64,000 bases of DNA. Origin: UBA7957 sp965222695 (GTDB lineage: Bacteria; Pseudomonadota; Gammaproteobacteria; Granulosicoccales; Granulosicoccaceae). The translations under genes and the position numbers were made by a program. Below, piece after piece: positions 18,590-26,770 of the stretch. Where the stretch lies: the NCBI GenBank assembly GCA_965222695.1, contig OZ244967.1:2418001-2482000 (forward strand). Direction: 5' to 3'. The notes under the pieces are model-generated. The model was not told the origin of the DNA. It made no database searches and was given only the letters and a program-made list of their open reading frames with translations. Within the stretch, counting starts at the first letter, position 1. Every line of letters starts with the position of its first letter.

Positions 18590-18662
18590 TCTGTCCAGAT
18601 AAATATAATGTCCGAAGCAGTCACGTGCGTGGCGAACAATAATCTGATAGAGAAGTGTCTAT
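18590..18662 (-). pseudogene. Minimal IS91 transposase N-terminal remnant
   Basis: Minus-strand translation gives a stop followed by TLLYQIIVRHARDCFGHY, which resembles the start of IS91 transposases (xPExTLLYQIVxxHYxxF). About 25 codons only. Weak but consistent with the IS91 litter nearby. Confidence 0.4.
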
Positions 18663-18762
18663 TCCAGCCTGGTTCAACAGTCGATTCATCGATTCTGAAA
18701 AATGAGTTTTTTTCGTCTCCCCCATGATCTTTTGGAAAATGGAATTTTTGTGAAACCAGTTC

Positions 18763-19138
18763 AATTTAACGTAAGCAATGGGATGTACTCCTCCTCGCCT
18801 TAACTTATCAGCGTCGATGCGCCAGAATGGCAATTCGATTAAGTCATTCAGTAAAGCCAGGAGAAGCCCTAGATGAACATTATACGAGTTGGAGTTGATA
18901 TCGCGAAGAATGTTTTTCACGTACATGGCGTTGACCGAACAGAGAAAATGGTTTGGCAAAAAAAGCTAAAACGAAGCAACTGGATTGGCGCTATTGAGGA
19001 ACATTTGGAACCGGGTACTGAAATTGGCATGGAGGCTTGTGCTGGCGCACATCACTGGGCACGTGAGCTTCAGATCTGGCGCATCGACGCTGATAAGTTA
19101 AGGCGAGGAGGAGTACATCCCATTGCTTACAATTTAAC
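18763..19138. mobile_element. 360-bp IS66-type MITE with 56-bp perfect inverted repeats and 8-bp target duplication
   Basis: Element 18771-19130. Its ends, 18771-18826 and 19075-19130, are exact reverse complements over 56 bp and start with GTAAGCAATGGGATGTACTC. AATTTAAC flanks it directly on both sides (18763-18770 and 19131-19138). GTAA tips plus an 8-bp duplication are the hallmark of IS66-family transposition. The interior carries no IS66 gene but the first about 67 codons of an IS110-type transposase. A non-autonomous element that moved in trans. Confidence 0.85.
18873..19074 (+). pseudogene. IS110-family transposase N-terminal fragment inside the MITE
   Basis: About 67 codons with start site AGGAG-N9-ATG. 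The first DEDD catalytic Asp is in GVDIAKNVFHVHGVDR, followed by GMEACAGAHHWAREL, after which the MITE inverted repeat begins and the rest of the gene is missing. Captured passenger DNA, not functional. Confidence 0.8.
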
Positions 19139-19281
19139 TTTGATATAGCGGGCGAAATTTGCGTGTTGTCAGTCATTTTCGGTAAAGGTCTCAGCCAAAT
19201 TTCACAGAACTGACGTATTGCTATTCCAACATTGAATTTCTTTCGGCATGCTAAGTTATTGATTTTTAAATAAATGTAAAA

Positions 19282-19294
19282 TCGTTAGGATTTC
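19282..19294 (+). promoter_or_regulatory. Motif shared upstream of both small-peptide genes (site 2)
   Basis: TCGTTAGGATTTC, 79 nt before the start of the 53-aa peptide gene; see 13567-13579 for the twin site. AT-rich DNA (TTGATTTTTAAATAAATG) precedes it, which could hold the promoter. Confidence 0.3.
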
Positions 19295-19373
19295 AATAGA
19301 TTTTCTACAGGAGTTTCTGATCCACCGGATGTACAAAGTAATCGCACTTTCTTTTTGCAATCAGGAGAACGCG

Positions 19374-19535
19374 ATGAAATTACTGAATACTTTACTTGTA
19401 CTTATATTACTTTCGATCTTTAGCGGTCAGACCTTTGCGCAAGATCAAACAACTCCGGTTGAAAACGAATCTGGTGAAACAACGGATAATGAGGATCTTT
19501 ATATCGATGGATCAGAAGAGGAAGAATGCACTTAA
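19374..19535 (+). CDS. Small exported acidic peptide, near-Cys-terminal (copy 2)
   Basis: 53 aa from ATG 19374, Shine-Dalgarno AGGAGAA 5 nt upstream. A clear Sec signal (MKLLNTLLVLILLSIFSGQT, cleavage after FAQ) precedes an acidic mature part of about 30 aa ending DLYIDGSEEEECT. The tail matches copy 1 (DIYLDSDEDLEEDC): D-[IL]-Y-[LI]-D, an acidic run, and a Cys at or next to the end. It converges on regulator copy 2, 252 nt away. No known family. A single Cys could allow dimerisation or attachment; acidic residues could bind metal. Confidence 0.65.
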   Translation: MKLLNTLLVLILLSIFSGQTFAQDQTTPVENESGETTDNEDLYIDGSEEEECT

Positions 19536-19786
19536 GACTGCGGCAAGAAATAAGAATCCAAAGATTAGGATCAAGCGCATCCGCCATTTGCGGATAGTGG
19601 TGGATGCGTTTGAAGCATATCCACACTACAGAACTGAAACCAACTTATCCGTATCAATAAGTCGTAGAAATCAATCTTTAAGTGATAATCTCGCGCCCTG
19701 ATGCAATATCCGGGTTAATTTTCTGATGTAATTTCCACTACTTGAATCGAAAACTCGAGGAGTAAAGCATTGTGAGGGAAGGTTAA

Positions 19787-21547
19787 TTACTCATTAAGAC
19801 CAGAAAGCCTCAGCCCTTTAATATACAGTTCGATATCTTTCGGGTTTGATAAAAGCGTATTCTCCTTTTCTTTTTGTAAAGATAAATCCGGTTGCATTGC
19901 CAGTGTCTCTTCCATCACCCACTCTGCCTCGTCTAAATTGCCACTCATTGCAAGAGATGCAGAATAATAGAGTCTGCTCCTATCAAAACTTGGGTTTCTT
20001 TCGACTGCGATTTCAAGCAGTTCGATCGCCTCGTCATAATGATTCAGTAAAAATTGGGCAGCGCCCTCAACAAATAGGTAAATTTGCGAGTGAAATGGGT
20101 TTAGTTTTTTTGCATAGGATATAGTGGATAGCCCTTCGTTATGTTTGCCGTTGTTGATCAGTATCCATGCAAGTTGCGCATGCGCGTCTGCAGAATTTGG
20201 CACTAGTTGGACTGTCTTTAGAGCTGCTTCGAGTGCTTTTTTATGTCTTCTTTGTGCAAGGTTAGTACTTGCCATTGAAGCCCAGATTTCCGAATTTTCT
20301 GGTTCTAAGCTGAAGCCTTTGTTAAGCGCTTCTTCCGCTAGCTTTAATGATTTAGCTGAGTCATTGCTCCAATTGAAATTCACATCTCGAGCATGCGTCC
20401 GTGCGATACCTGCATATGCGCGAGCATACTTAGGATCGAGTTCCGTAGCTTCGCTAAAAAGTGTGCGTGCAATTGCATTATCTGAAGGTGTAAATTTTCC
20501 TTGGTATTCTAATGCGAGCAGCAATTTATCATAGGCATTGTATTTGATGTTGTTATCTTTAATCTTCAGAAATTGTAACTCATCGTTTTTATTGAGACGA
20601 ATTGCAAGCGAGGTTACAATTGAGCGAGTAATTCTATCTTGAATTTCAAAGATATTGTCCAGCTGTTCATCGAATCGCTCTGACCAAATTAGCTGCCCGC
20701 TTTTCGGCTCCACAAGCCGAGCGTTTAACCTGATCGTATCTTTAAATCTACGAATACTGCCAACAACCAGATATTGAGCACCGAGTTCTTCGGAAACTTG
20801 AAGTGGGGGAGTGGTTAAATCTCTAAAAGCGAAGCTCGAGGTCGGTGATAAAACACGAATATTAGATATTTTTGTCAGGTCTGTTATTAGATCAATAGAA
20901 ATTCCGTCCGAAAAATAGACGTCTTCAATTACGCCAAGGTTCTCAAATGGAAGGACCGCGATGGTAGGTGGATCTATTAGATGGCGTGAAACTGATGTTA
21001 ATTCTGAATTCTTTTTGTAGTGAGTATAAACAAAGAAAATGACCACAGGAACGAAGAGCATAAATACCAGTAACCGATAGCGATTTCTTCTCAAGTGTTG
21101 CTTAAGAAAGGACTGGAAATAATTGACATTATCAGAATCTGACTCAATTGATCGGTTTTCCTGAGTACCGATCTTAATAGTGTCGGAAGTCATTTTTGGA
21201 GATGTATTTCGTTCCACTGACGCTATAAGTTGATACCCCTTTTTAGGGACTGTACGTATGATTCGTGGGTTACTGTAGCTATCGCCAAACACTTTACGAA
21301 TTTTCGTAACTGCATTAGTTAGCGCGTCATCATTGACAACTACACCTTGCCAGACTTTTTTATCCAATTCATCTCGTGATAATACATCCCCTGGTCGATC
21401 GGCTAAATAGACTAGCAATTCCATCGCTTTTGGCTCAAGCTTGCTTGAGACTCCATTTTTAATAATGCAACCCGTGCCAGGATCGACAATCCAATCGTTG
21501 ATTTTGAAAGAGCTATAAGAAATGTAAGTTTTTTCGTCTGGATTCAT
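19787..21547 (-). CDS. CadC-like wHTH membrane regulator with TolB-like and TPR domains (copy 2)
   Basis: 586 aa from ATG 21547 (a TTG at 21616 would add 23 residues). Same plan as 10536-12308: winged helix (KLEPKAMELLVYLADRPGDV, RTVPKKGYQLIASV), one transmembrane helix (YRLLVFMLFVPVVIFFVYTHY), periplasmic TolB/FlgO-like domain (TIAVLPFENLGVIED, VYFSDGISIDLITDL) and TPR repeats. The two share the same signature residues along the whole winged helix, so they are paralogues of one family. Convergent with the 53-aa peptide gene. Its 5' end abuts a broken vapC, so it arrived after or replaced part of that locus. Confidence 0.85.
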   Translation of the reverse strand: MNPDEKTYISYSSFKINDWIVDPGTGCIIKNGVSSKLEPKAMELLVYLADRPGDVLSRDELDKKVWQGVVVNDDALTNAVTKIRKVFGDSYSNPRIIRTVPKKGYQLIASVERNTSPKMTSDTIKIGTQENRSIESDSDNVNYFQSFLKQHLRRNRYRLLVFMLFVPVVIFFVYTHYKKNSELTSVSRHLIDPPTIAVLPFENLGVIEDVYFSDGISIDLITDLTKISNIRVLSPTSSFAFRDLTTPPLQVSEELGAQYLVVGSIRRFKDTIRLNARLVEPKSGQLIWSERFDEQLDNIFEIQDRITRSIVTSLAIRLNKNDELQFLKIKDNNIKYNAYDKLLLALEYQGKFTPSDNAIARTLFSEATELDPKYARAYAGIARTHARDVNFNWSNDSAKSLKLAEEALNKGFSLEPENSEIWASMASTNLAQRRHKKALEAALKTVQLVPNSADAHAQLAWILINNGKHNEGLSTISYAKKLNPFHSQIYLFVEGAAQFLLNHYDEAIELLEIAVERNPSFDRSRLYYSASLAMSGNLDEAEWVMEETLAMQPDLSLQKEKENTLLSNPKDIELYIKGLRLSGLNE

Positions 21548-21581
21548 TGGGTTTGTTGTATCGAAAACTACGAAAATGATT

Positions 21582-21824
21582 TTATCTGGTTTTGAAAGGG
21601 TTGGCGGGTAGTTCAAATTTACGCATTGCCGTCTTATTTGGTACTCCCAGCTTACATGTTAATGATACAAAATGTTCCTTTACCACCTGGGTGGAAATCA
21701 CAAAATTGCCGATGTTCCATGCTGTTTCAATTAGTTGGGTGGTAGCTAGTCGGTGTTTTTTAACTTATGCTGAGTCGTCAGTGTAAGTCAGGTGGTTAGA
21801 ATCGAGAATACTACGTTCTTTCAT
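21582..21824 (-). pseudogene. VapC-like PIN-domain toxin, broken
   Basis: From ATG 21824: MKERSILDSNHLTYTDDSA with the first PIN Asp in LDSN, then an in-frame TAA (21765-21767), then TQLIETAWNIGNFVISTQVV and EHFVSLTCKLGVP, the typical PIN helix with the conserved Glu. The C-terminal half is missing where regulator copy 2 begins. A dead toxin. Confidence 0.75.
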
Positions 21825-21863
21825 GGAGTTCATCCCCGAAGAACTGCCTGTTTTTGAATTTCT

Positions 21864-22031
21864 TCAGTTACTCAGGCGTTTGAATCTCGCCAGATCACGC
21901 TCGCTGCGATCTTGCCCTGTCAGTCTTTCCAGGTCCTCTCTTATCCATTCATTAAGGCTTCCACCAATGACCGAGGTGACTTTTGTAGCGGCAATGAAGG
22001 TCTTTTCATCAATTGAGAGCGTAATATTCAA
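21864..22031 (-). CDS. Small VapB-like antitoxin
   Basis: 55 aa from TTG 22031: MNITLSIDEKTFIAATKVTS, SLNEWIREDLERLTG, then RSERDLARFKRLSN. This is the ribbon-helix-helix type antitoxin placed before PIN toxins (usual start MNITLSIDxxL). The toxin frame begins 39 nt downstream but is dead, so this antitoxin is orphaned. Intact by itself. Confidence 0.65.
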   Translation of the reverse strand: MNITLSIDEKTFIAATKVTSVIGGSLNEWIREDLERLTGQDRSERDLARFKRLSN

Positions 22032-22336
22032 TGTACAAATCCAGTGTACATATAGTATTCGCTCAGAGTAGCTAGTTTGTTGACAAAAGCAATCTTAGGC
22101 GCGAAAGTTTTCGGAAAACAGTATTGATAAAAACTTTGAAATGGTAACGGCTAAAAAAATTGTATAAATCTGGATTTGATTTTATAGGCTATGTCAGAGA
22201 ACGGTCAATCAACGGTCATTCATTGGGGTGGTGCATAGACGGTTCTGAAGTGCTCGAAGTAAAACACAATTGCAGGTAAATATCGAGCCTAAGCCGCCAT
22301 TTCTCCAGCTGACGAGAAGTGACGGCCAGGTAATAA

Positions 22337-22770
22337 CTATTTTTTCCTCTGGTATTCAACCATCGCTTCCAGTGGAGGCGGTCCTTGCACAGGGCCGATG
22401 ATCTGCTCCAACTGCATTCGGAAGCGCTCGACGCCCGCGCGATCATTCATGAACTCGACAAAGCCCACCGGGTCGGCGTTGTAGTCGAAGACTGAGCCCA
22501 TGCCGTTAGCCACCTGTACATCCCTGCGGATCGGCTACTGGAACCAGTCCTCCTGAAATCCCTTTGATAACAGCCAGTTTACATACCGCTTGGCTGCTGC
22601 CGGATGCCTGGCATCCTTGAAAATGGCTGCGGTTTGTGACCAGGCAAGAAACTGGTCATTGTTTGGCAATAGAAAGGCTGATTTATGATGCCATTCAGGT
22701 CTAAGCGCTCCGGAAGTGGCAAAGGTGGCGATGTACTTACCGTCGGCAACTGCAGCCCAAGGTATGTGTA
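22337..22770 (-). pseudogene. ABC transporter solute-binding protein, C-terminal remnant
   Basis: The frame HIPWAAVADGKYIATFATSG, FLAWSQTAAIFKDARHPAAA, YVNWLLSKGFQEDWFQ, TAG (22535-22537), PIRRDV, DYNADPVGFVEFMNDR, RFRMQLEQIIGPVQG ends at 22337. It fits the end of iron- or sugar-type family 1 binding proteins. It is cut at 22770 by the fixed end of an IS91 copy and carries an internal nonsense codon. Confidence 0.75.
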
Positions 22771-23390
22771 TAAGGAGAATAACCGCTATCACCCATGTAT
22801 ATCAAGGCAGAAAACTTGAGCCTGGTTATGCTTGAAACATCCACCTTTCCGGCCTCAATCTATTCAACCCGTGAGATTTCCGGCTAAATCCTCCCTCTTC
22901 CACTGCCTTTCTGACCTCCCGGCTTAGTTCAGCCAACAGGCTGCCAGGCAACCCATCTTTCTGTTGCTGTGCCGTGTAGAAAGTGTGAAAACGCTGAGCT
23001 ATGCAAACCAGCCTGTATCTGGCGGTGTGAGTGACAGGCGCTTCTCCGACACCGCCGGACAGGTGATGTACCGGGCCCCTGGCGTTCCAGGTACCGGCCA
23101 ATGCGCCGTGCCAGGGTCTGCGTCAGCTGATTGAGTTCGGCGCTGGTCGGCGCCTTGACCCAGCGGAAGCGCAGCCCGCCATCGGCGCGTTCGATATACA
23201 CCCCGTCCAGGAACAGCATAGGGAAATGGACATTGAGATTCAGCGCGCTGCCAAAACGCTGGATAAGGGTAACCGCACCGGTCTGGGCCGTCTTTCGGGT
23301 AAACTCCGCTTTCTTGATCAGGTGGGTCGCGATGCAGCGGTAAATACTGCGAAAGATATCGTAAAAACAGTGTGTTACCGCCAATACCCA
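22771..23390 (-). mobile_element. IS91-like element, partial copy A
   Basis: Begins at the fixed terminus ATAAGGAGAATAACCGCT, immediately after GTGT. It contains the 3' ORF region (QRFHTFYTAQQQKDGLPGSL) joined by an internal deletion to the transposase middle (KTAQTGAVTLIQRFGSALN). The HUH motif reads VHFPML instead of VHFHML, so the nickase site is lost as well. The 5' end is missing. Confidence 0.85.
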
Positions 23391-23502
23391 TGAGCTATGC
23401 TTTAGTCGTTTTCTAGTACGATACTGAAATGCTCGGTTCGTTTACCCGGAAGACCATTCTTGCGAAACCGTCTTCTCCTTAGAGCCTTATATGGTTCGCC
23501 CC

Positions 23503-23816
23503 GTTATGCAAGAATAAAATGTAGTACTCATAAAGAAGTTATTGCAGCCATATATCCGGTATCGAATCGAGAACGCTTGTCGCGCTCTGTCGTACCCTGA
23601 TGGAATTCGCTCGCCCCTGGCCTCATCAGTTCAGCGGTCTACCTCGTGGTGACCATAGGCTCTATCAGGCTCCCAGGTGCGCGGTTTATAACCCTTTATG
23701 CCATCACTGTGATTTCACTCTTTGCAATTGGATGAGGCTTAGCTTCACGGACTCTTAACCTAAATATCAGTACCTTGTGTTATTCCAGCGCAACGCATGA
23801 ACGACTCGCCCTTTTA
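23503..23816 (-). ncRNA. Presumed bridge-RNA region of the IS1111-type element
   Basis: The 314 bp between the transposase stop and the left inverted repeat has no gene. In IS1111-group elements this 3' segment encodes the bridge RNA that pairs with donor and target DNA. Loop sequences were not folded here, so boundaries are those of the gap. Confidence 0.4.
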
Positions 23817-24866
23817 TCACACCCTGGCCAGAGTTGCGGTGGAGTAGTCTTCGCCGTTTTTCAACAACGCATAGGCGACGCGTGCTATTTTATTGGCCAT
23901 CGCCACAATAGCGACGTTCATGTGACTGCGCTGTTTGAGCGCCTGGCACCATCGCTGGGTGTTCGTGCGACATTGGTCGACATGCACAACCACAGAACGA
24001 GCACCGTGTATCAGCAAGGTTCGCAGGTAAACGTCTCCTCGCTTGCTGATACCCAACAACGTTGGCTTGCCCCCTGTTGAGTGCTGTCGTGGCACCAGAC
24101 CCAACCAGGCCCCCAGTTCCCGGCCATTGCGAAACGACTTGATATCGCCGATACCCGCCAGCAGTGCCGTTGCCACCAGTGGGCCGACCCCTGGGATCGT
24201 CATCAGCCGCTTTGCCTGCTCATCCTGCTTAGCCAACCTCTGCAGTGTGTCGTCGTAATCAGTCACCCGCTGGTCACTGTGCAAAAGCTCTTCATACATC
24301 CGTTGGAGTTGCTCGCGAAACAAGTCACTCAAGCCGTTGTCGGCATCCTCCAAGACCTCGGGCAACCGGTTAATCACTGTTGCCCGTCCTCGGGCCAGGA
24401 CAAGACCATACTCCTGGAGCAATCCGCGAATCTGATTCACTTGCGCAGTACGTTGCCCAACCGCCAGACTACGCAATCGGTGTATGGCTTGTATATCCTG
24501 CTGGGCCACCTCCTTGATCGCGACAAAACGCATGCCGGGACGTTGCACCGCTTCGCTAATGGCCTCAGCATCTGCCGCATCGCTTTTGTTCGACTTGACA
24601 TAGGGCTTGACAAACTGTGGGGCTATCAGCTTTACCTTGTGCCCGTAAGACTGAAATAAACGACCCCAATAATGGGCGCTGCCACAAGCCTCCATGGCCA
24701 CCAGACAGGGCTGTTGTTTGACCATCCATTGTTTCAATAACTGCCGGTTCATTTTTCGATTCATCACTTTGCGCCCCGACTGATCAGCGGCAAAAACCTG
24801 AAAGCTGTTCTTCGCCAAATCGATAGCGATTACTTTTAACGGGTGTTTTTCGGTATCATGTTTCAT
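23817..24866 (-). CDS. IS110-family (IS1111 group) transposase
   Basis: 349 aa from ATG 24866, with AAGGAGC 5 nt upstream; a longer frame to 24965 overlaps the inverted repeat. DEDD RuvC-like residues are in AIDLAKNSFQV, AMEACGSAHYW and SDAADAEAI; the C-terminal Tnp_20 domain has IPGVGPLVATALLAGIGD and the catalytic Ser in RQHSTGGKPTLLG. All features are intact, so this is the best candidate for a currently active element in the window. Confidence 0.93.
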   Translation of the reverse strand: MKHDTEKHPLKVIAIDLAKNSFQVFAADQSGRKVMNRKMNRQLLKQWMVKQQPCLVAMEACGSAHYWGRLFQSYGHKVKLIAPQFVKPYVKSNKSDAADAEAISEAVQRPGMRFVAIKEVAQQDIQAIHRLRSLAVGQRTAQVNQIRGLLQEYGLVLARGRATVINRLPEVLEDADNGLSDLFREQLQRMYEELLHSDQRVTDYDDTLQRLAKQDEQAKRLMTIPGVGPLVATALLAGIGDIKSFRNGRELGAWLGLVPRQHSTGGKPTLLGISKRGDVYLRTLLIHGARSVVVHVDQCRTNTQRWCQALKQRSHMNVAIVAMANKIARVAYALLKNGEDYSTATLARV

Positions 24867-24974
24867 GGTTCGCTCCTTCATCTCGTTGTTTGGCTCACAC
24901 AGTAGCCGTCTTAAATACCCAGTCATTACTATAATGACTTTGAGAGGAGGGGCGAACCATTCCATTAGTTCAAT

Positions 24975-25108
24975 ATCTCTGCGTCGTCGCGAGAATATGC
25001 TGATTTGAGTCAGATTTTATTCTGATTTGAGGCGCATAGTGGTTCTACGCAACGAAAATCAGGAGGAAATCTGGCCAAACTCAGTGAATTCGTAGTAGGC
25101 GCAGAGAT
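24975..25108. repeat. 134-bp unit bounded by 9-bp inverted repeats
   Basis: ATCTCTGCG (24975-24983) and CGCAGAGAT (25100-25108) are exact complements 116 bp apart, directly beside the IS1111-type element. No gene inside and no target duplication recognised. Could be a MITE or a chance structure. Confidence 0.3.
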
Positions 25109-25241
25109 TTTGAACAGGCTCTTACAGCGAACATGACTGACCCACCTAAGGTGTGCACTCCCTCCTGCAACTATCATGGTCTTACGTGTTACGTTTCCAA
25201 GGTATTTTTACATTTCTCCCTAGGTTATGTAACATTACGAT

Positions 25242-25856
25242 ATGATGATTGCTCATATTACAAAGACAGACCAAGTCCTAGAACTCGTTAGTAAGGCTGG
25301 CGTCCTGCGCCCGCGAGATTTGGACCCATATAATATCCCCAGGACCTACCTCAGCCGCCTGTGTGCAGCCGGGAAGCTACAACGGATCGGCCGGGGACTG
25401 TATGTCCTGCCCGGGAGCGGCACCACCGAGCACCATTCGCTGGCCGAGGCTGGCAAACGCGTGCCCAAAGGCGTGGTGTGTCTACTGTCTGCCCTAAGCT
25501 TTCACGAACTCACGACTCAGGCTCCGTTTGAGGTCTGGCTGGCCATCGGCGAAAAAGCCTGGCGGCCGCGTCTCGAATACCCGCCTCTGCGTATCGTTCA
25601 CTTCTCCCAGGCAGCACTCAATGCCGGCGTCGAGGAACACCAGATCGAGGGGGTGAGCATTCACGTGTATTCCCCGGCCAAGACTGTCGCCGATTGTTTC
25701 AAATACCGCAACAAGATCGGCCTGGATGTAGCCATCGAGGCACTCAGGGAGTGCCGACGGGCTCAGCACTGCCCCATGGACGACCTTTGGCACTATGCTG
25801 GCATCTGCCGCGTCCGCAACATCATGCGGCCTTACCTGGAATCGCTAGCGGTATGA
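25242..25856 (+). CDS. abiEi: AbiEi antitoxin of a type IV toxin-antitoxin system
   Basis: 204 aa. N-terminal winged helix (LVSKAGVLRPRDLDPYNIPR, YLSRLCAAGKLQRIGRGLY) and the C-terminal AbiEi domain (VHVYSPAKTVADCFKYRNKIGLDVAIEAL). AbiEi represses its own operon and counteracts the toxin without touching it. The stop overlaps the abiEii start (ATGA, 25853-25856). Base composition is more GC-rich than the flanks, consistent with acquired defence DNA. An ATG at 25245 is also possible. Confidence 0.93.
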   Translation: MMIAHITKTDQVLELVSKAGVLRPRDLDPYNIPRTYLSRLCAAGKLQRIGRGLYVLPGSGTTEHHSLAEAGKRVPKGVVCLLSALSFHELTTQAPFEVWLAIGEKAWRPRLEYPPLRIVHFSQAALNAGVEEHQIEGVSIHVYSPAKTVADCFKYRNKIGLDVAIEALRECRRAQHCPMDDLWHYAGICRVRNIMRPYLESLAV

Positions 25857-26770
25857 ATGACAAACGCGGAAAGAATATGGCAGCTTCCGTACGTGACCAA
25901 TTGCTGACACTGGCAAGGGAACGGGGTGAGGACTTTCAATTGCTCCTAACGAGCTACGGGTTGGAACGACTCTTGTACCGCCTTAGCCATTCGGACTATC
26001 GGGATCGCTTCATTTTGAAGGGCGCGATGTTGTTCGTGCTCTGGGGTGAACAGCCACACCGCCCGACACGCGATGTGGATTTTCTGGCCTTCGGAGACAA
26101 TAGCGAAGCAAGGCTACAGGCGATCTTTCGCGAACTCTGTGACATCACCGTCGAGGATGACGGTCTGATGCTGATGGCAGACAGCGTACGAGTCGAAGTG
26201 ATCCGCGATGAAACGAAGTATGGTGGCATACGCGTAAGGCTGTTCGGTGACTTGGCTGGCGCCCGTGTGCCAATCCAGGCCGACATTGGTTTCGGGGACG
26301 CCATCACACCCGAGGCGGAAGAAATCGAATACCCTACTCTGCTCGGTAACCCTGCACCATACTTGAGAGTGTATCCCCGCGAGACCGTAGTGGCGGAAAA
26401 GTTCCAGGCATTGGTCAACCTGGGCATAGCGAATAGCAGGATGAAGGACTACTACGATCTTTGGGTTATCGCCCGCAAGTTCGACTTCGATGGTGAAACA
26501 CTCTCCGAGGCCATCCGCAACACATTCTCGCGGCGTCGAACACCGTTGCCAGAACACACCCCATTCGGACTCAGCACCGAATTCCATAAAGATGCTCAGA
26601 AGAACAATCAGTGGAATGCTTTCCTGCGCAAGGGTGCTCTTACAGCCAACCCACCCTCATTAGCGGAGGTTTGCGGCATACTGGAAAGATTCCTGCTGCC
26701 ACCCGCACAGGCAGTGATCAAGGAACACAAATTCAGGGCAAAGTGGAAACCAGGCGGGCTATGGCGCTGA
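25853..26770 (+). CDS. abiEii: AbiEii-type nucleotidyltransferase toxin
   Basis: 305 aa from ATG 25853. DNA-polymerase-beta-like nucleotidyltransferase: FILKGAMLFVLWGEQPHRPTRDVDFLAFGD holds the G-rich helix and the catalytic DVD; ETVVAEKFQALV and SRMKDYYDLWVIAR are the later AbiEii signatures. Related MenA-type toxins add nucleotides to tRNA 3' ends. Translationally coupled to both neighbours: overlaps abiEi by 4 nt and the helicase by 10 nt, so all three are one operon. Confidence 0.92.
   Translation: MNDKRGKNMAASVRDQLLTLARERGEDFQLLLTSYGLERLLYRLSHSDYRDRFILKGAMLFVLWGEQPHRPTRDVDFLAFGDNSEARLQAIFRELCDITVEDDGLMLMADSVRVEVIRDETKYGGIRVRLFGDLAGARVPIQADIGFGDAITPEAEEIEYPTLLGNPAPYLRVYPRETVVAEKFQALVNLGIANSRMKDYYDLWVIARKFDFDGETLSEAIRNTFSRRRTPLPEHTPFGLSTEFHKDAQKNNQWNAFLRKGALTANPPSLAEVCGILERFLLPPAQAVIKEHKFRAKWKPGGLWR

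Larger units (their letters stand above)
23491..24960 (-). mobile_element. IS1111-type (IS110 family) insertion sequence, complete
   Basis: Perfect 12-bp subterminal inverted repeats, ATGGTTCGCCCC (23491-23502) and GGGGCGAACCAT (24949-24960), bound one transposase gene. Such 12-bp repeats define the IS1111 subgroup. The non-coding side is long after the gene (about 320 bp) and short before it (about 85 bp), the layout expected when the bridge RNA lies downstream of the transposase. No target duplication, as usual for the family. Confidence 0.85.

Noticed and set aside
18621..18959. A 112-codon minus-strand frame
   Set aside because: Created by the MITE inverted repeat and an IS91 scrap; the segment from the repeat (RIDADKLRRGGVHPIAY) appears again at the other arm, so it is not a gene.
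24081..24659. A 192-codon plus-strand frame within the IS1111-type element
   Set aside because: Fully antisense to the intact transposase and without any recognised motif.
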